Shown here piece after piece: positions 22,600 through 34,313 of a stretch of 64,000 nucleotides of DNA; positions within the stretch are counted from its first letter, which is position 1, and each line of letters begins with the position of its first letter. The DNA lies in NCBI GenBank assembly GCA_963921935.1, contig OY998175.1:204368655-204432654 (forward strand), written 5' to 3'. The notes beneath the pieces are model-generated. The model did not search any database. It was not told where the DNA came from and worked only from the letters and a program-made list of their open reading frames with translations. This DNA is from Galeruca laticollis (Eukaryota; Arthropoda; Insecta; Coleoptera; Chrysomelidae). The position numbers and the translations under genes are program-made.

Positions 22600-23475
22600 G
22601 GCCAAAAATGCAAGGGTGGCGCCCCCCAACAAGAGAAGCGCATCCACTCCAACACCTCGGAGGAAAACTCTTCCAGAGGAGAGAGGATACGGATGCACGC
22701 TAAGGGAAAGAGCTACAGTGAAGCAACTACGAGTCATTTGCGGGTAGCTATTCTAGACAAAGCCTATCCATACGGTCAAATAATTACCGATAATGGAGAG
22801 GTCAAAAGGAAACTAATGGATACTTTGGACGAAACCCTTATGTGCGCCTCCGGCAGTCAGAAAAACCCACCTACTTTTAGGTCACAGTCGCACTCTGGCG
22901 AAATAATCAGTCACCTGCGATAATGACGAAAGGCTAGAGTGGCTAAGGAAAACGGTTTCAAGACTGAACCGTGGATGGAGGCTAAGCTCGACGTGGTGCA
23001 CGTCGACAACCTCCCCCAACTAACAAAAGCCACCCTCTGGGTCCCCAGCGAAGCTCACGTTGACCTGGGTGACAAAGAGGATGTGCTGCGCCGGCTAGAC
23101 AAACAAAACCCAGGCCTTCGGGTGGAGGCATGGTTTTCCTTCCACCACGAAGCCAAGATCAATCCCAATGGGCACCTCTTTGTCTTCAGCATAATAGACG
23201 AGGAAATGGGAGTTCTAGAAAAACGATCAATGAGGATGAGCTACGCGTTCACCTCATTGATTGTTAAATCAAAGAAACTCGACCTGGAACGCAGGAGATC
23301 GAGCACGGTTCCCCCTCTCCCATGCGAGGAACCCCAAGGAGCTGTTGCTTCTGCGGAGACTGTAGAACCATTCTCCAAGATGACGACCGACAGTCTCATG
23401 GCAGAAGAAACAGCTCTAAGCCAGCATACAGGCGACATCAACACACCTCCAAGTGAGGAAGTGGAGATGGCCTAA
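22600..23475 (+). pseudogene. LOA/R1-type LINE ORF1 with DUF4780-like domain
   Basis: Two open frames, 22693-22923 and 22939-23475, together form an ORF1 nucleic-acid-binding protein. The first includes YSEATTSHLRVAILD and ends near a conserved Cys-Asn segment; the frame shifts at about 22925. The second has EPWMEAKLDVVHVDNLPQL, LWVPSEAHVD and LDKQNPGLRVEAWFSFHH, the arrangement I associate with the DUF4780 domain of insect LINE ORF1 proteins. A Ser/Glu/Thr-rich tail ends at a stop at 23473. ORF2 starts about 40 bp later. GC content is well above the surrounding DNA, consistent with a different origin. Confidence 0.6.
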
Positions 23476-23515
23476 AAGAAACCAAACTCATCTCACCACC
23501 ATCAAGCAGAGATGG

Positions 23516-24958
23516 ACAAGGAAAGGTAAGATTTATTCAGTGTAACCTTCAACACAAAAACGTGGCTCCGGCAAAACTATGCCGCCACCTTGATGTTATG
23601 CAGGACATAATAGCACGTATCCAAGAACCAAACCAAAATCATGGGTCTAAATAATCCAAAAGGTTTAATTTTAAGCTTCTCAAGCAATCAGTAACCTAGG
23701 ACGGCCATATACGTCCCTAGGAATTTTAAGAACTACCCACTGGCGCATTTTTCGTCATTCGACAGAACGATAGTGAAGGTTCAATATGCACAGAAAGGCC
23801 AAAAGAAAGTGTTATTACTGGCATCCGCATACCTCCCCTCGGACACAGCTGAACCACCACCAATTAAGCAGTTGGAGGACCTTGTGGAACAGTGTCTCAC
23901 CCGGAAGCTTGAATTGGTAATAGACTGCGATTCAAACACTCACCACGTAAGCTGGGGCAGCAAAAATATTAACACTAGAGGTAAGTAATTTTATGATAAC
24001 ATAACTAAATAGAGTCTCTGTATTCTAAATAGAGGTACTGAACCAACTTTTATTAACTCTCGTAGTCAAAGGCGCATAGATATTACGCTATCTACTATAA
24101 ACGCTTCGAATATAACTTCCGGCTGCCATGTATCCGACGATATCTCAATGTCGGGTCACCGTTTGTTAAAATTAGAAATAAAACTGGCATCAAAACCTCT
24201 ACAATAACTCGCGACCCCAGGAAAACGGACAGGACAAAATATTTCCACTGCTTGAAAAAGGATCTGCGAGGAGTCGAGGATGTGTTGCCTAACAATAAAG
24301 GAGATTTGGAAATTTATTCTGAAACCAATCTGAACTTCATAATTAATGCTTATAAAATGTCTTGCCCACTCAGGCTGGTTGACCTTGATGGAGCCTCCAC
24401 TAGGTTGTGGTGCCATGAGATTGATCAGCTGAGGGCGATGGCGAAGAACTCTTTCAATAAGGCTGAAAAAACCAGGCTCGAAGAGGATTGGAACTCATAC
24501 AAGTCTCACCTCAAAGAGTATAAAAAAATCAGTAGACAAAAACAAAGGGAAGCATGGAGAATCTACTGCGAGGAAATCGAAGATTTCCCCTAAGCAGCTA
24601 GATACCAAAAAGCCCTCTAAAAAGATCCCCACCGTCATATCGGTATACTAACCAGAGAGTATGGCACAAAAACTGCTAACTTAAAGGAAAGCCTTCAACT
24701 ATTAATCTCAACTCACTTCCCTTACTCTAGAACCACAATAATGGCAGCCTGGGAGGATGAGGAGAATCACTACCCGACGGACGATGATTGGCGTATATCA
24801 CGACAGATTGTCGATGCGGACAGATCTCTGGCTTCTCCCCTTTTGAATCCCCAGGAACGGACGGCATTTGTCCAGCCCTACTTCAGTGGGGCCTGGAGGA
24901 CCTAATGCCGCACCTGTTAGGAATCGTCAGATACTCAGTGGCACTGAGGTATATTACA
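23516..24958 (+). pseudogene. LOA/R1-type LINE ORF2: endonuclease, start of reverse transcriptase
   Basis: The endonuclease begins VRFIQCNLQHKNVAPAKL at about 23527, with IARIQEPN carrying the catalytic Glu. Nonsense and frameshifts follow. The frame 23773-23985 gives KVLLLASAYLPSD and VIDCDSNTHHVSWGS, where the usual GDFNAHH is partly changed. 24030-24160 keeps EPTFINSRSQRRIDITLST and a final SGH motif. A linker with DQLRAMAKNSFNKAEKTRLE (24430-24480) leads to SPGTDGICPALLQWG at 24850-24900, the start of the reverse transcriptase. The element is cut at 24958 by a minus-strand Penelope-like copy, so most of the polymerase is absent. Confidence 0.75.
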
Positions 24959-26164
24959 AAATTAACTGTCTCGACCCTTACTTCGTGGAATCTACTCATA
25001 TTAGTGTTTTTAATAAAACTTACTGTTTCTAGATAATTCCACAATATATTTGAAACATTTTAAAAACTCTAAGAAGTTGACAATTGTTTCGATAATAAAT
25101 ATCACCGTCAAAATGACAGAAGTTACATTTCATTTAATGCCTACCTGATGTTTAATAATTATTTTTGGCTAGACCAATAAGTGACCTACCTTGTGAATGA
25201 CTTAATATATGTTAATAGAAAAAGACAATATGATTTTGAAAATAATGAACCTTAGATATTATTAGATCAGTATAACTGTGCAATGATATAGAAACCCAGG
25301 AAAACTATATCTGCCGATATTAAGAAGACAGTTTAAAAGTGGAGAACTCCCTAGATTTATCTGTTCAATGACGACTTCATATTATGGGTTTCTTAAGTGT
25401 CTTCTAATTTCCAATTCTTCGAGGAAATCCAGTTCTTGTCTCTTATCACAAATATGTAGCACTTCTAGTTCTGTGTTAGGTGTCAATGAATGCTTAGTGT
25501 CAAGTAGATGTTTTGCGTAGTGGGATTTATCTGGTGGTTTTAATCTGTATGCTCGTAAGTGTTCACTGTATCGTATTTCAAAATTTCTAAGAGACTGACC
25601 TAAATAGACAGCAGTACATTCTGGACAATTAAGTTTATAAATACCAGATTTCTTTAATGGTGATATTTTTGTTTTCACTTTTAACAAATTTGTACTTTCT
25701 GTTTTAAAATAAATTGTTTCATTTGTTGCTAAAGATATTATCTTTGAAATATTATTAGAAATATTTCCCACAAAGGTGATGTAGATTGTTTAGAAAATAT
25801 TAGTTGTGATGCCTTTTCCTCTCTTTTATTGATTAGTTTATTTATCATATGTATTGGATAACCGTCGGATGTTGCTATTCGTTTAATAGTATTAATCTAT
25901 TTATCAAAATTACATTTATTCATAGGAACTGAAAATGCTCTATGTATCATTGAATTATATGCTGCTAATTTGTGTGACAAGAGATGATTGGAACTATGTG
26001 GAATTGTCACATCAGTGTGTGTTGGTTTTCTGTAAATTTCTGTAAATTTTTAAATTAAGAAAATCGATTGAGCTATTTCCTTCAACTTCTAATATAAATT
26101 TCATTTTTGGGTGTAAATTATTAATGTGGTTTAAAAATATATCTAATTGTTGTTCACTATATAC
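24959..26164 (-). mobile_element. Penelope-like element, 3' half, minus orientation
   Basis: Minus-strand order: end of the reverse transcriptase (about 26164-26040), linker, GIY-YIG domain, 3' UTR and terminal repeat with the marker TCTCGACCCTTACTTCGTGG at about 24970. A degraded hammerhead-like motif lies at 25075-25125 (CUGANGA changed). The right edge coincides with a TTAA and the start of a piggyBac-like element. Confidence 0.8.
25382..26160 (-). pseudogene. Penelope-like C-terminus with GIY-YIG endonuclease
   Basis: An open frame of 129 codons (25771-25382) encodes KSGIYKLNCPECTAVYLGQS, RNFEIRYSEHLRAYRL and EELEIRRHLRNP, the GIY-YIG nuclease with its CxxC pair and the conserved tail. 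Upstream to 26160 further codons for the linker (LSHKLAAYNSMIHRAFSVPM) and for the region just after YVDD remain, with frameshifts. A short internal deletion near 25775 removes part of the linker. Confidence 0.8.
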
Positions 26165-27830
26165 TTAACCCATTAATGCCCAAGGGATCGTTGATGATCC
26201 CCAGACTAAAAATGAATCTATTACGCAGTGTCATTTGTAGACGGCACTACAAGTACGTCCGCCTAAAAGAGCGTACTTGCTTCATCGTATTCTGACTCTC
26301 TCTCAACTCGCCAAAGCGTACACGTGTTTTCATTACGAACGTAAATATATGAAGAATCAATGTCTTCAAACAATTATTGGTAAGTAGTTTTCTTGTTATT
26401 AGTTTGTTCCAATATTCATATTCATATCTTTGTTAGCTGTTCTTGTGAATATATGTATTCATTTTATTTGATTTGAGTACGATATACGTGATTGAAGAGC
26501 CGTTTTTGTTCTATGGGTCGTCAACGACCCCTTGGGCATCTATCGAACTATTTACAGCTCTAATTTTTTTTTAGAGAGGAACCTCTTTCTGTTGCTGAAC
26601 TGCTAGAAGAAGCCGAAAATTTGGACATGGACGGTTCTCAAATTGTTGGAGAAGGCATATACATAACCAGCCCTGAAAAAGATGGCGAAAATACGGACTG
26701 TGATTCCGGAGATGAGGAAGATACTGATCCAAATAATTTGAGTAGTCAACTTACAGCTGAAGGGGAACTTATTTATAATAGAGTAGATAGGGGTATTTTA
26801 TTGAACATACAGGAAGAAAAAGAATGTGACTCAGTAGAAAATTCGAATAAAGAAAGCGAGAATAAATCCAATAATAGCCAACCAAATAATAAAACCTTGC
26901 AACCTCCTAAAAAAGGCCAAAACCGATATAAAATTTGAATGGGAAAAGGGTGATCTAAACCTAAACTTCTTAGAATGGTACCATGGTACCACCATTGTCC
27001 CTATCTAAACATAGCCAGCCTATGAGTTTTTTCACCTGTTCATGAGTCCATCACGTATTGAAGACCTCGTGAAATATAAAGTTAGATACGCTGCTCAAAA
27101 AAACATTTGTGGATTTGTACTCTCAAGCAGATAGTTATATGTATTTATAGGAATTCTTCTGGTGAGCGGATACGTTCCTTTACCACGCAGAAGAATGTTT
27201 TGGAAATAAGCTGAAGATCATTCACTGGTGTCGCAGTCGATGAGGCTTAATCGATTTGAAGAGATATGCAGATTTTTTCATGCATCTGACTACAGCACAA
27301 TACCTCAATGGGACAAAATGGCTAAGCTACGACCAATAATTGATTCATAGAATAAAACCGTTTTACAATACGCACCCGTACAGCAAAACATATCAATAGA
27401 CGTATCAATGATTCCTTATTACGGAAAACATGGCTGTAAGCAATTTATCCGAAGTAAGCCCATACGATTTGGCTATAAAGCTTGGGTTATGAGTACCAAG
27501 CTAGGCTATTGCTTACAGTTTGGAATTTATCAAGAACGAAAAAACCAAGAAAAGCCCATAGAAAGTCGAGGACTTGGGTAATGTGTTGTGCTAAAATTTG
27601 CTCATATTTTACACAAAGAATACCCTGGTTCACACTTTTCATTATATTTTGATAACTTTTTTACTTCGGCGAAGTTGATATATGAACTTACCCAGATACA
27701 TTTCGGAGCAACAGGAACAGTAAGGGAAAACAGAACTATGAAATGTAAATAAGTTGTCAAAAATAATGAAAAAAGGGATAAGGGGACATATTGATAATGC
27801 AGTGAATAAGGACAATAGTATCATAGGTAC
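26165..27830 (+). mobile_element. piggyBac-like element A, 3'-truncated
   Basis: The 5' end is TTAA (26165-26168) followed by CCCATTAATGCCCAAGGG. A subterminal inverted copy of this end, GGGTCGTCAACGACCCCTTG, lies at about 26517-26536. The transposase gene follows and breaks off near 27830, where an LTR-like block begins; the 3' end and its TTAA are missing. Confidence 0.75.
26575..27830 (+). pseudogene. piggyBac-like transposase A
   Basis: The clearly open part (26621-26935) follows an intron-like TTTTTTTTAG and encodes an acidic N-terminus, SVAELLEEAENL then DCDSGDEEDTDPN. A short first exon at about 26360 with a GTAAGT donor is possible but does not join in frame. Downstream, in shifting frames, are piggyBac core motifs: DKMAKLRPIID, QYAPVQQNISIDVSMIPYYG (first catalytic Asp), KHGCKQFIRSKPIRFGYKAW and, near 27640, YFDNFFTSAKLIYEL (second Asp), then GATGTVRENRT. 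The third Asp region and the C-terminal cysteine-rich domain are lost. Several nonsense codons make it non-functional. Confidence 0.8.
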
Positions 27831-28135
27831 TGTTACGAAACAGCACACTGGTATAGTCCCTAAATCCGACTCTGTCTAGGCCAGGTATGAAAGTTAAAAT
27901 GATGGCGGACGCGCAGGGATTCTTAGAATTGTTTACGATTGTGACTATCTTATCATTGCTTTTGTGACCAGTCTTATCTAGAAAATGCTAGAGAGCCAAT
28001 TGTTTTAGAGTAAGCCGCAATCTAGAATTATCTAGTGAAAGTGGCACTAATATATAAGGAACCGACCAGAAAGAGTTAGTTTAGTTGATAAAGTGATCGC
28101 GACAAATAAACATAAATACACCGAAATAACAAACT
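27831..28135 (+). repeat. Possible solo or partial LTR
   Basis: The block starts TGTTACGAAACAG and contains a TATA-like AATATATAAGGAACC at about 28050. It separates the broken piggyBac gene from a Penelope-like fragment. No paired LTR is visible, so the call rests on terminus and promoter appearance only. Confidence 0.3.
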
Positions 28136-28660
28136 GTAAATATATATTCAAAATGAAGGTTTACCAATGGGAAGCCCTATATCACCTATTTTAGCAAACA
28201 TTTTTATGGGCAGTTTAGAAAGAAAGATCTTTGAAAGTAATATTTCGGAAAATGTTTTATTTTTGTATAGATAAGTAGATGACATATTGGCTTGTTTTAT
28301 AGGTAGTGAACGACAATTAGATATATTTTTCAACCACATTAATAATTTACACCCAAAATTAAATTTACATTAGAAGTTGACGAAAATAGCTCAATCTATT
28401 TCCTTGATTTAAAAATTGAAAGAGTTAATATTGTACTTGATTACTCAATTCACAGAAAACTGAGACACACCGATGTGACTATTCCATATAGTTTCAATCA
28501 CCCCTTGTCACACAAATTAGCAGCATATAATTCAATGATACATAGAGTATTTTCAGTTCCTATGAACAAATGTAATTTTGATAGAGAGATTAATATAATT
28601 AAACAAATAGCAACATCCAACGGTTATCCATTACATATGATGAATAAACTAATTACTTTC
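28136..28660 (+). pseudogene. Penelope-like reverse transcriptase, C-terminal part
   Basis: The fragment starts inside the polymerase at YIQNEGLPMGSPISPILANI, continues SLERKIFESNISENVLF and reaches a VDDIL catalytic motif at about 28278 in which the preceding Tyr-encoding region carries a stop (Arg-stop-Val-Asp-Asp). A frameshift follows near 28360. The linker frame 28475-28660 (HPLSHKLAAYNSMIHRVFSV) ends abruptly at 28660 against a minus-strand LINE. The 3' half, with the GIY-YIG domain, is missing. Confidence 0.8.
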
Positions 28661-29570
28661 TCCTCATTTGTTAACAACCTTGCAACTATTCTATCTCCCA
28701 TTCGTTCCCTCTTTTCATTTTTGTTTATTGGTATGAGTTGCTTTAATGTGACTCCCACCATGAAATGATCAGAGTCCAGATCGGGTCCTCTATACATTCG
28801 TATATTGGTGATGCATTGGTCTTCTTCGAGTTCAATTAAAACATGGTAGATTTGGTTCATTGTTTTTCCGTCTGACGATATCCACGTACCTTTATAAATA
28901 TTTTTCCGCTCAAAATATGTGCTTTTGATTCTGAGGTTGTGTTCTTCCGCAAAATCTATCAACAATCGGCCATTTTCATTTGATTTCTCATGCAGACTAC
29001 ATCTTCCAATTGTTGGCATATACGTCTCCTCTTTATCTATCTTGGCGTTGGCGTCTCTCAATGCGATTTTCAAATTATAATTGAGGATAGCCTCAAATAC
29101 TCTGTCAAGATTACTATAGAATTCTTCTTTCACTTCTATATCCTTCTCTTCTGATGGTGCATGTATGTTTACAAGTGTAATTTTGTGATACTTTCCTCTT
29201 ATTCTTGAAGTGCACAATCTTTCTGAGATGGGTTTAAAGTCCATGACCATCCATTTTAGTTTTTTCCTAACTATAAAACCAGTCCCTAACATTCTCTTTT
29301 CGCCCCCACTATTAAAAAATACATAATCTGCCACTTCTTGTGAGCCTTGCCCTAGCTGTTTAGTTTCTTGTAATGCTATGATATCAAAATTATATTTTCG
29401 ATATTCCTGGTCCAACTGTTTTAATTTTCCTTCTTCATATGACCCTCTGATATTCCACGTTCCAATTTTATTATATGTTATTAGATCTTTTATGCTTTTT
29501 CTTTCATTTTGTGTTTTTCCTGTTCCTATTTCGCGCCAGTTTGTTTTCGTTGTTCCATTACATATTACTT
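28661..29570 (-). pseudogene. LINE ORF2 endonuclease domain
   Basis: Minus strand. The N-terminal motif IGTWNIRGSYEEGKL (about 29475-29430, catalytic Asn) leads into an open frame from 29415: FDIIALQETKQ (catalytic Glu), GTGFIVRKKLKW, VNIHAPSEEKD, RDANAKIDKEE (the usual GDFNA, partly changed), TWISSDGKTMNQIYHVLI (the usual NQIDH with Asp replaced by Tyr) and a final DSDH. The Tyr substitution would harm catalysis. The reverse transcriptase is absent because a Penelope-like fragment abuts at 28660; the last residues of the open frame are read-through. The protein resembles RTE-type endonucleases. Confidence 0.8.
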
Positions 29571-29573
29571 TAG

Positions 29574-30300
29574 TTAATTTTTTGATTTATACTTCATTAT
29601 TCCCAACATATATTTTTCCCTGTGATAACCCCATACTTCATCGTTTATAATTAGTTTCTGGAATCCAATCTTGACTGATTTCCCGTTAATTCTCTTGCCT
29701 TTTGCATGATTCCTAATTTTTGCTTGGATTTCTCTTTCTTTTTTGGTCATACCATCATTTATGTAAACTTTTCTGTGTGTGGCTTTCAGCTTGCTTTTAT
29801 TTTGCATAATATTCCTCTTATCGTCTCCACTATTAAGTTCTACTAGGCATGTGTTCTCTCCCAGTTTTATTGCGGTATTTACTGCTACTTCAACCCCTAT
29901 CTCCTTTTCTATAAAATTTTGCACTCCCTCCCGCAATGCTTCCGGTCTATTGGTATCCATCGGCAGTCCTTGAACCACTATATTTTTCTTTCGTTTTGCA
30001 TTTTCGAGTTTTTATAGTTAACTTGCTTCTTTAGTTCATTAATTTCTTCACTAGCTCGGTCATTACCTCTCTTCAACTCTTTGATTTGTTTTATATACTC
30101 CTTCTGTTCTTTTTTGATTTCCTGTTTGATGCTCTCCATTTCATTGTTGGTCTTTCATCTCTTCCATATCGGCTGCTAGTTGGTTCATTAATTGCCACAT
30201 GTCCAACATCATGTTTGCATTTTGATCCTCTTTTCCATTTCATCCGCCTTCCTCTTCCCATCATCAGTCGTATAATCATCTGAGTCTATCATTGGCATTC
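29574..30300 (-). pseudogene. LINE ORF1: coiled coil plus RNA-binding (Transposase_22-like) protein
   Basis: The open part 29978-29574 encodes VVQGLPMDTNRPEALREGVQ, then VNTAIKLGENTCLVELNS, HRKVYINDGMTKKEREIQAK and KSVKIGFQKLIINDEVW. This matches the RRM-plus-C-terminal-domain layout of L1-like ORF1 proteins, which bind element RNA. Upstream to about 30300 frames rich in Lys/Glu heptads (ELKRGNDRASEEINELKKQ) form a coiled coil, with frame breaks near 29985, 30150 and 30190. ORF2 follows on the same strand with nearly no spacer. Confidence 0.7.
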
Positions 30301-32149
30301 ATTAATTGTTATTTCAACATTTTTCGCTAGTTTGGAACGGTTCAGATCTTTGTTCCAACTCTATTATTTTCTGCCGCAAAGCTTATCAGTTTATGTTTTT
30401 ACAACACGTTCTTTCTTCTTCACACTACCGTTCACAATAAATTTATATAAATATTAATGGTTTCACTAAATTAATTTATTTTGATATCACCTGATTCCCT
30501 GGACAATATCGCACACAATGGTCCTTGTATTATGTTTTAAAGTACTCGTAACAGCCCAATATTTGGGTAATATCACGGAGCGGTTTTAAAACAACTTTCT
30601 CGATATCTAGAGTTGGGCACTATTGATATTAAGGAATAAAAAAATTTTGGTACTAAGTAGCATACATTTCTGGAATCTGGCCATTCGTATATGGAGTGCG
30701 ACTCCTTGCACTCTGCTATGGAGAAGAAGAAAAGGAATGAATCAGTTTCATAATGAACGATTGGAAGCAAATATTCAGAATTGCATGAACAAAAAACAAA
30801 TCAAATAGAAGCCCCTATGAAGTCATCGAAGTGAAGGACGCGCAGAGTTTTTTTATTTTCAAGACCTTGCGTCGAATATGATTAAGAATAGAAACATAGA
30901 TGCGGAAATAAGGTCGAATGGTTGAAGATACAATGTCTCAAATATGAAAAAGGTAGTCCATATCACATTTATTATAAATATACTCACTTTCCTGGCTCCA
31001 AACTAATCAACATTGAAGGAAAAGGCAGGAGTCGCCAAAAGCCCCATGCTACAAAATCCGCTTACTCTCATACTACCAATTACTGATAAGAAGAAAGATC
31101 TCATCAAATTCAATTTTTCTCATATGATATTCACTCAGGAGTGTTTTTGTACATATTCATGTATATTTGGTTATAAATAAAGACCTTCATTTTGTAACCC
31201 TCTGTAAGGGGGTGGTTACGGATTGCCGGGTAGGGTTTGTTTCGTAATTTAATGTCTTTTAAACTAAGATTAATTCTATAACGAATAAACTCCCACCTAG
31301 ATATAAATAAACCACTCACCCACAAGTATTATCCTAGTTATTTTGGAAAGCCGGTTAACACAAGTTGCTCTTTACACCCACTGACAGCAATGACATCTCG
31401 TTCCGTTTTTGACACATGCCTGCCGCGAAACATGCATTTAACTTCTCGTCGCTAAGACGTCCGTGTAATTGGTTGGCGGTAGTTAAGTGGCACATGATCA
31501 AGGAGGGAGTATGTCGCGCATAATTCAAATATTATAACAACACAAAAAGATAATAAAATAACGACGAAACAGGGTTGTAAAGTCAGAGATAGGATTCCAA
31601 AATAAAATAAGTTTATTCTTATAAAGATATTTACAGACGCTATTTACATATGTACAACAAAATCAATACCTGGCCTAAAATTAAATATTTATTATATCGG
31701 TCCCTATAAGGTTGCGTATTTAATTATTTCTCGTCGACCGGGAAGATATACCTACGGAATAGTGGTTTGGACGATGTAAACGCTGAGACTTCGGTACACG
31801 GGTATAAGCGGTGATACGGGTTCTGGATGCACGCCAGAGTCAATACCTCGGGCGAGACGAAGTACCTCTAAGTCAGTACCTTAGAGACGGGAAGTACAGG
31901 AATGTGTGAGAGCCAGTACCTCTCCAACGGTTGGCCGTCGTTTGGTAGGTCAATACCCTACCAAATGCAAAGAAGGATGCTCGTGTCAATGCCTCGACCG
32001 GACTGTCTCATCGAAATTGTTGGTCGGTTTATATATCCATCAGCTGTCGATAAAAACTGGATTGCTTCGAACCATAGGCGTATCATCAGCGGTGTTCACC
32101 GGAAAATCGTTACAATTTCACTGATTAACTGCTTGATTTCGTCACTAAG

Positions 32150-32150
<1 letters not shown>
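30301..32150. other. Interval without a recognisable gene; GC-richer block 31640-32130
   Basis: No coding region was supported. The right part is GC-richer and contains about eight copies of a CAATACCT/CAGTACCT-type motif between 31661 and 32000. It could be an LTR or untranslated region of an unrecognised element. Confidence 0.4.

Positions 32151-32182
<32 letters not shown>
32151..32182. repeat. (TA)n microsatellite
   Basis: An uninterrupted TA dinucleotide run of about 15 units follows CTAAGTAT. Confidence 0.95.
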
Positions 32183-32183
<1 letters not shown>

Positions 32184-32377
32184 CGGATTTTTTTACAGCT
32201 GTTGCCGTTTCTCCGTCCCCAATTTCCATTTTTTACTATCAAAAACCTCGTCTTCCTCTAAGTATTACACTTTTTATAATATAGTAGAAGTAAAATTCAT
32301 TAGGTACGAGAATCCTATTTTTTTAAGGATTTTTATAACTTTCTACTCAATTCATAGGGATGTCTACTGATGACAAC

Positions 32378-32630
32378 TAGTTCTTTCATAAGTGTTTTAA
32401 ATGAAACTCACTGTTTCTAGCTAATTCCACAATATAATGAAAATTGTTGAAAATTCTAAAAAATTGACAATTGTTTCGATGAATCAATATCATCTTCAGA
32501 ATTTTTTAGAATTTTCACCAATTTCCGTAATCTTGTGGAATTAGGTAGAAACAGTGAGTTTCATTTAAAACACTAATATGACTAGAATCCACGAAGTAAG
32601 GGTCGAGACAGTTAATTTAGTTCTTTCATA
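32378..32630. mobile_element. PLE-derived foldback element with 13-bp target duplication
   Basis: The direct repeat TAGTTCTTTCATA flanks the unit (32378-32390 and 32618-32630). The 227-bp insert is an inverted repeat, AGTGTTTTAAATGAAACTC... against ...GAGTTTCATTTAAAACACT, followed by the Penelope terminal marker ending GGTCGAGACAGTTAATT. A minus-strand hammerhead-like core (CTGAAGA, GAAAC, GTC) lies at 32463-32503. It is clearly an insertion, non-coding, and shares its ends with the 70-bp unit at 53809. Confidence 0.8.
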
Positions 32631-32754
32631 TTACGTTAAATGTTCATACATCATAAAGTTTTCCGCTTTTTGGCAACAACTTACGTTCTAATGCTCAATA
32701 TTTCATAATTCGGAAAATGAGACTTAGTTACTTTTACCTCTAAACCGACGAAAT

Positions 32755-33010
32755 ATCAAGTCAATCACAAGTTAGGTCACTTCTTGGTCAAGCCAAAAAT
32801 AATTATTAAATATCAGGTAGACTTCACATGAAATCTAACTTCTATAATTCTGACGATGATATTTAGTAATATTGAAATAATTGTCAATGTTTTAGAATTT
32901 ATAATTTTCTCATTTTATTGAGGGATTATTAAGAACCAATTAGTTTAATTTAAAATAGTAATATGAGTGGATTTAACCTAGTAGGGGACGGAACAGAAAA
33001 TTTCATTACA
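32755..33010 (+). repeat. Decayed Penelope-like 3' terminal repeat
   Basis: Recognisable by AAGTCAATCACAAGTTAGGT at about 32759, TCTGACGATGATATT and a degenerate version of the AGTAAGGGTCGAGACAG marker near 32985. The hammerhead core has mutated (GAAAT instead of GAAAC). Confidence 0.7.
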
Positions 33011-33705
33011 ATGTACGCTCACGGGGTAATACTTTTTAAGAGAAGCAGTTCTTGATTGTTAGATAGGCAAACTGGACCAAATGTTTGGAATGGCCAACCA
33101 ATTTAATATAGACTATCATTATATGAGGCCAAAATATGTACTCATAAAGTCGAAAGTACAAAGAATATTGAAAATGTCCTTGATAATCCCCACTACAAAA
33201 AGGGAAGGTTTGACAACAGCATGATCATATAGATAGGTAACTATTAACAAAGATAAAGATGATAGAAATGAGCTATCTAAGTCATGCGTAATGAGAAATA
33301 TCAAATGAAATACCTGATTATGAGAAATGTTTAAGTAAAAAAAGGACTAATTTCATGGCTCAAAATCATTCTTATAATGGACTGGTATTGACACATACCA
33401 CGCATTGACAGTAGCGAGAGATAAGTTGATGTCATCATAGACATAATTATTCACTATCACATTAGATTAGCAAACGACGCCAATCCAGTTCTTGGCCCCT
33501 TTTGACAAACAACAACAACAAGAGACTGAAAGGATGTTGACCAATCGAAGAATGAAAGAATGTTTATATCATTAGCTCCAGTCACGGAATAAATTTAGTA
33601 ATATGTGCCCTATGTGGACTTCGATACTGTTTTTTCGACACCATTAAAGAACAACATGTTAATTAGAGCTCACGAATCAAGCTTGAGTGAGAGATAGTAA
33701 TTTTT

Positions 33706-34313
33706 CTACGCCCTATCTTTAAAGTACCTTGTATTTCATCGGTTTGCAACGCTTAAAGTGGTTGTTTAAGGTTAGAGTGGAAAAAAGTAAAAGAGCGTTA
33801 AAAAAAGTGCCATAACGTTAACTTTATTCCACGCTTCCCATAAGCTAACACAATGAATTTTGGCTGGGCATCGAGGATGGACTTTCATGAAACTTGGAAT
33901 ACGTATAATTGTGATTTACCGAAAGAGCTTAATTAAAATATCCCAAATTTATATTTGAATTCTATTTTTTCATATAGGGCTGTAGAAAAAATAATGTATG
34001 CAACATGTGCATTAAGTGTCTTTTTTTCACTCATGGAATTGCCGCACTCGCCTGATGGTTCGCGAGGTCAACTTTTCCCATTCGTGAAAAAAAGTACCAC
34101 TTTATGCACTTGTTGCATAATAGTAATTTATGCAACAAGTGCATGAAGTGTTACTTTTTTCACGAATGGAAAAGCTTATGGGACGCGTGAAATAAAGTTA
34201 ACGTTATGGTACTTTTTTTAACGCTTTTTTACTTTTTTTTACTCTAACCATAAACAACCCCTTTAAGCGCTGCAAACCGATGAAATACAAGGTACTTTAA
34301 AGATAGGGCGTAG
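33706..34313. mobile_element. Palindromic MITE-like element with nested inverted repeats
   Basis: Outer arms of about 140 bp (33706-33845 and 34170-34313) are inverted matches beginning CTACGCCCTATCTTTAAAG. A second, inner palindrome (about 34078-34170) pairs arms containing CATTCGTGAAAAAAAGTA and TGCACTTGTTGCAT around a short loop. A further single arm copy lies at 33996-34036. No coding capacity. The TA inside the end motif could mark the target site, but this is not certain. Confidence 0.8.
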
